NCBI GenBank assembly: GCA_021805955.1
Contig: JAJZDO010000741.1
Coordinates: 1-8,219, forward strand
Length of the DNA stretch: 8,219 bases
From: Acidobacteriota bacterium
GTDB lineage: Bacteria > Acidobacteriota > Terriglobia > Terriglobales > Acidobacteriaceae
Direction: 5' to 3'
Shown here piece by piece: positions 6,600 through 8,219 of this stretch; position 1 is the stretch's first letter, and each line of letters begins with the position of its first letter. Position numbers and translations under genes: made by a program. The notes below the pieces were generated by a model that saw nothing but the letters and a program-made list of their open reading frames with translations, was not told the DNA's origin and ran no database searches.

Positions 6600-8219
6600 C
6601 TATCCGCGAACATAGGCCAAGATCGTGGCGTACTCGTGTTCCGGCTTAGACTGACTGGGGCGGATCGTGTACTTTCCAACTGCCGCTGGAACGATGAACG
6701 TCTCCGCGTAGTGCACTGTGTAAGGTGGGAATTTCCTGTCCGGGCTTTCAACAATAACAGCGTCTCCCTCCACAAGATTTAGAACATGCACAGTCCCTTG
6801 TGTGTCGTGCGAGACTACACCGGTGAACCAATGGCGACGCGTTTCAATAAACTCAAACTCGTGCAGCCCTGTTCGTTCCTCTCGCCAATCCACACCAGAC
6901 TTCAACGGCGTAATTCGATTGACGAGAGCTTCCCGGACCCATTTTTCCGTACGTTCCCACTGGATGTTTGCCGCACCATGGGCCAGATGAATGGGACGCG
7001 GCAGGCCGTCGAGTCCGAGCCGCCCCCAGTCCCACAGCTTGAACGTGAAGATATACGGTGTGGCACTAATCTCAAGCACCATACTGTTCTTCCCGGAACA
7101 ATGAACCGTACCTGCAGGGATCAAAAAGTGGTCGTGCTTCCTGGCGGGAAACCGGTTCACATAGGCTTCGGCATGGAATTCTGACGACCCACCCTGCGCT
7201 GCCTGCAGATCGCGCAACATGGCTGTGCGATCGATATCTTCCTTGAGGCCCAGATAGACACAGGCGTCGGGTTCTGCATCGAGCAGATAATAGCTCTCGT
7301 CCTGCGTATATTGCATACCGAAATGCTTTTGAATATATGCCTGTAATGGGTGAACTTGTAGAGAGAGATTTCCTCCACCCATAGTGTCGAGAAAGTCAAA
7401 CCGGATCGGAAACTCGGCGCCATAATTGTCGACGACATGCTCACCGAGCAGCTCTTTCGGGTACATCAACACCAAATCCAATGCTGGAATTTCTATCTGC
7501 TTGTCGCCAAACCCAAGCAGCAGGCTGTTCTCTTCGGGTACGCAGTCGAAACACCATGCGTGATTTGGCGATCCGTCGGCAGGCAGATTGCAGACCTGCT
7601 CCATCCAATGGCCGCCCCACGGGCCCGGATCAAAGAACGGGACCACACGAAATGGGCGCCTGGTAATGGCGTGCAGGCTGCGCCGAAAGACTTCACCGGA
7701 GATTGCCTTGGGATGTCCCGGCGAATTGGTATCCAGAACAAGATCGGCCTTCGGCAGGAGGCGAACCTTCAGCCTGTCTGCGGCACGCCAATCAACAAAA
7801 AATGCACGCTTGTATTTCAGCGATGGCCGCTCATTACGATTCGCCGCACCCAGATTGCCGAGCTCGTTCCTTCGCTGACGTTGCTGGATCTCCCAACGGG
7901 CCAGGTCGGCGTAGAGCAACAGATCCGGCTCCGGAAAGATCAGGGTCGCACCGACGCCGACACAGATGGAAGGACCTGATTGATTCTCGAGAGATTTTCG
8001 AGTGTCGTTTATCTTTTTCGGGTCAAAGAAGTCTTCGATCCTAATCGAATTCATAATCCCGAAAACCGGGTCATCCCCCAGAACCTTCGTCACCATGGCC
8101 TCAATCGCTTCTGGCGAGCGCAGCATCTGGCTGGTTGAGGCGATGGCTGCTCCAGGAAGACCTATCGAAAGACCTGCAATAATCTCCTCTTCATTGGTTC
8201 CCGGATAGCACTCATGCCG
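6600..8219 (-). CDS. Class I mannose-6-phosphate isomerase, long form with extra N-terminal domain; 5' end outside window
   Basis: This cytoplasmic enzyme should interconvert mannose-6-phosphate and fructose-6-phosphate. The frame is open from the window edge to TAG at 6602-6600, giving 539 visible residues. An ATG at 8126 exists, but the 31 codons before it are open and contain CYPGTNEEEIIAGL, which fits the conserved N-terminus I recall for long-form relatives, so the true start lies beyond 8219. The C-terminal isomerase part, from about residue 190 (VPFFDPGPWGG), has the cupin metal site: LQVHP (Gln288, His290), QDESYY (Glu308) and IPAGTVHCSG (His373). ARKHDHFL and LEISATPYIFTFKLWDWGRLG are further conserved blocks. 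The N-terminal ~190 residues are absent from ordinary ManA (about 400 residues) and look loosely like a sugar or nucleoside kinase fold. No signal peptide is expected. It is convergent with GH78, so it is not in its operon. Confidence 0.87.
   Translation of the reverse strand, partial: RHECYPGTNEEEIIAGLSIGLPGAAIASTSQMLRSPEAIEAMVTKVLGDDPVFGIMNSIRIEDFFDPKKINDTRKSLENQSGPSICVGVGATLIFPEPDLLLYADLARWEIQQRQRRNELGNLGAANRNERPSLKYKRAFFVDWRAADRLKVRLLPKADLVLDTNSPGHPKAISGEVFRRSLHAITRRPFRVVPFFDPGPWGGHWMEQVCNLPADGSPNHAWCFDCVPEENSLLLGFGDKQIEIPALDLVLMYPKELLGEHVVDNYGAEFPIRFDFLDTMGGGNLSLQVHPLQAYIQKHFGMQYTQDESYYLLDAEPDACVYLGLKEDIDRTAMLRDLQAAQGGSSEFHAEAYVNRFPARKHDHFLIPAGTVHCSGKNSMVLEISATPYIFTFKLWDWGRLGLDGLPRPIHLAHGAANIQWERTEKWVREALVNRITPLKSGVDWREERTGLHEFEFIETRRHWFTGVVSHDTQGTVHVLNLVEGDAVIVESPDRKFPPYTVHYAETFIVPAAVGKYTIRPSQSKPEHEYATILAYVRG

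Noticed and set aside
7437..7979. 180-residue frame on the plus strand
   Set aside because: It is antisense to the isomerase gene, whose conserved motifs run through the whole stretch.
6600..8126. ATG 8126 as the start of the isomerase
   Set aside because: The frame is open for the 31 codons upstream and encodes a conserved-looking CYPGT block, so the gene continues beyond the window.

Overview
The window looks like a piece of a carbohydrate-degradation locus from a Gram-negative soil-type bacterium with moderately high GC. Three of its four genes appear to encode exported or carbohydrate-active proteins. The combination of secreted GH31 and GH78 glycosidases, a secreted two-domain VOC protein and an unusually long phosphomannose isomerase suggests Acidobacteriota (Terriglobia-like). 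That is a guess from overall character; there is no rRNA or other marker here to prove it.

Layout from left to right. Positions 1-913, minus strand: a secreted VOC (glyoxalase-fold) protein with two VOC domains, cut by the left edge before its stop. Positions 914-1249: a 336-bp gap with no convincing gene. It holds a strong minus-strand intrinsic terminator just after the next gene, and the ribosome binding site of the VOC gene. Positions 1250-3670, minus strand: a secreted GH31 alpha-glycosidase. Positions 3671-3883: a divergent intergenic region with a TTGACA box and a 10-bp perfect palindrome. Positions 3884-6514, plus strand: an exported GH78-type alpha-L-rhamnosidase. Positions 6515-6599: a short convergent gap with no strong terminator. 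Positions 6600-8219, minus strand: a long-form class I mannose-6-phosphate isomerase, cut by the right edge before its start codon.

How the genes may work together (inference). The divergent GH31 and GH78 enzymes would trim alpha-linked hexose or pentose residues and alpha-L-rhamnose from a plant or microbial heteroglycan outside the cytoplasm. The isomerase would interconvert mannose-6-P and fructose-6-P inside the cell. No transporter, regulator or rhamnose catabolic gene lies in the window, so the substrate cannot be named. The VOC gene is separated from GH31 by a terminator and is probably expressed independently. No tRNA, rRNA, CRISPR array, insertion sequence or phage gene was seen. I found no clearly new multi-gene system. 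The points most worth a second look are the altered catalytic motif of the GH78 enzyme and the extra N-terminal domain of the isomerase.
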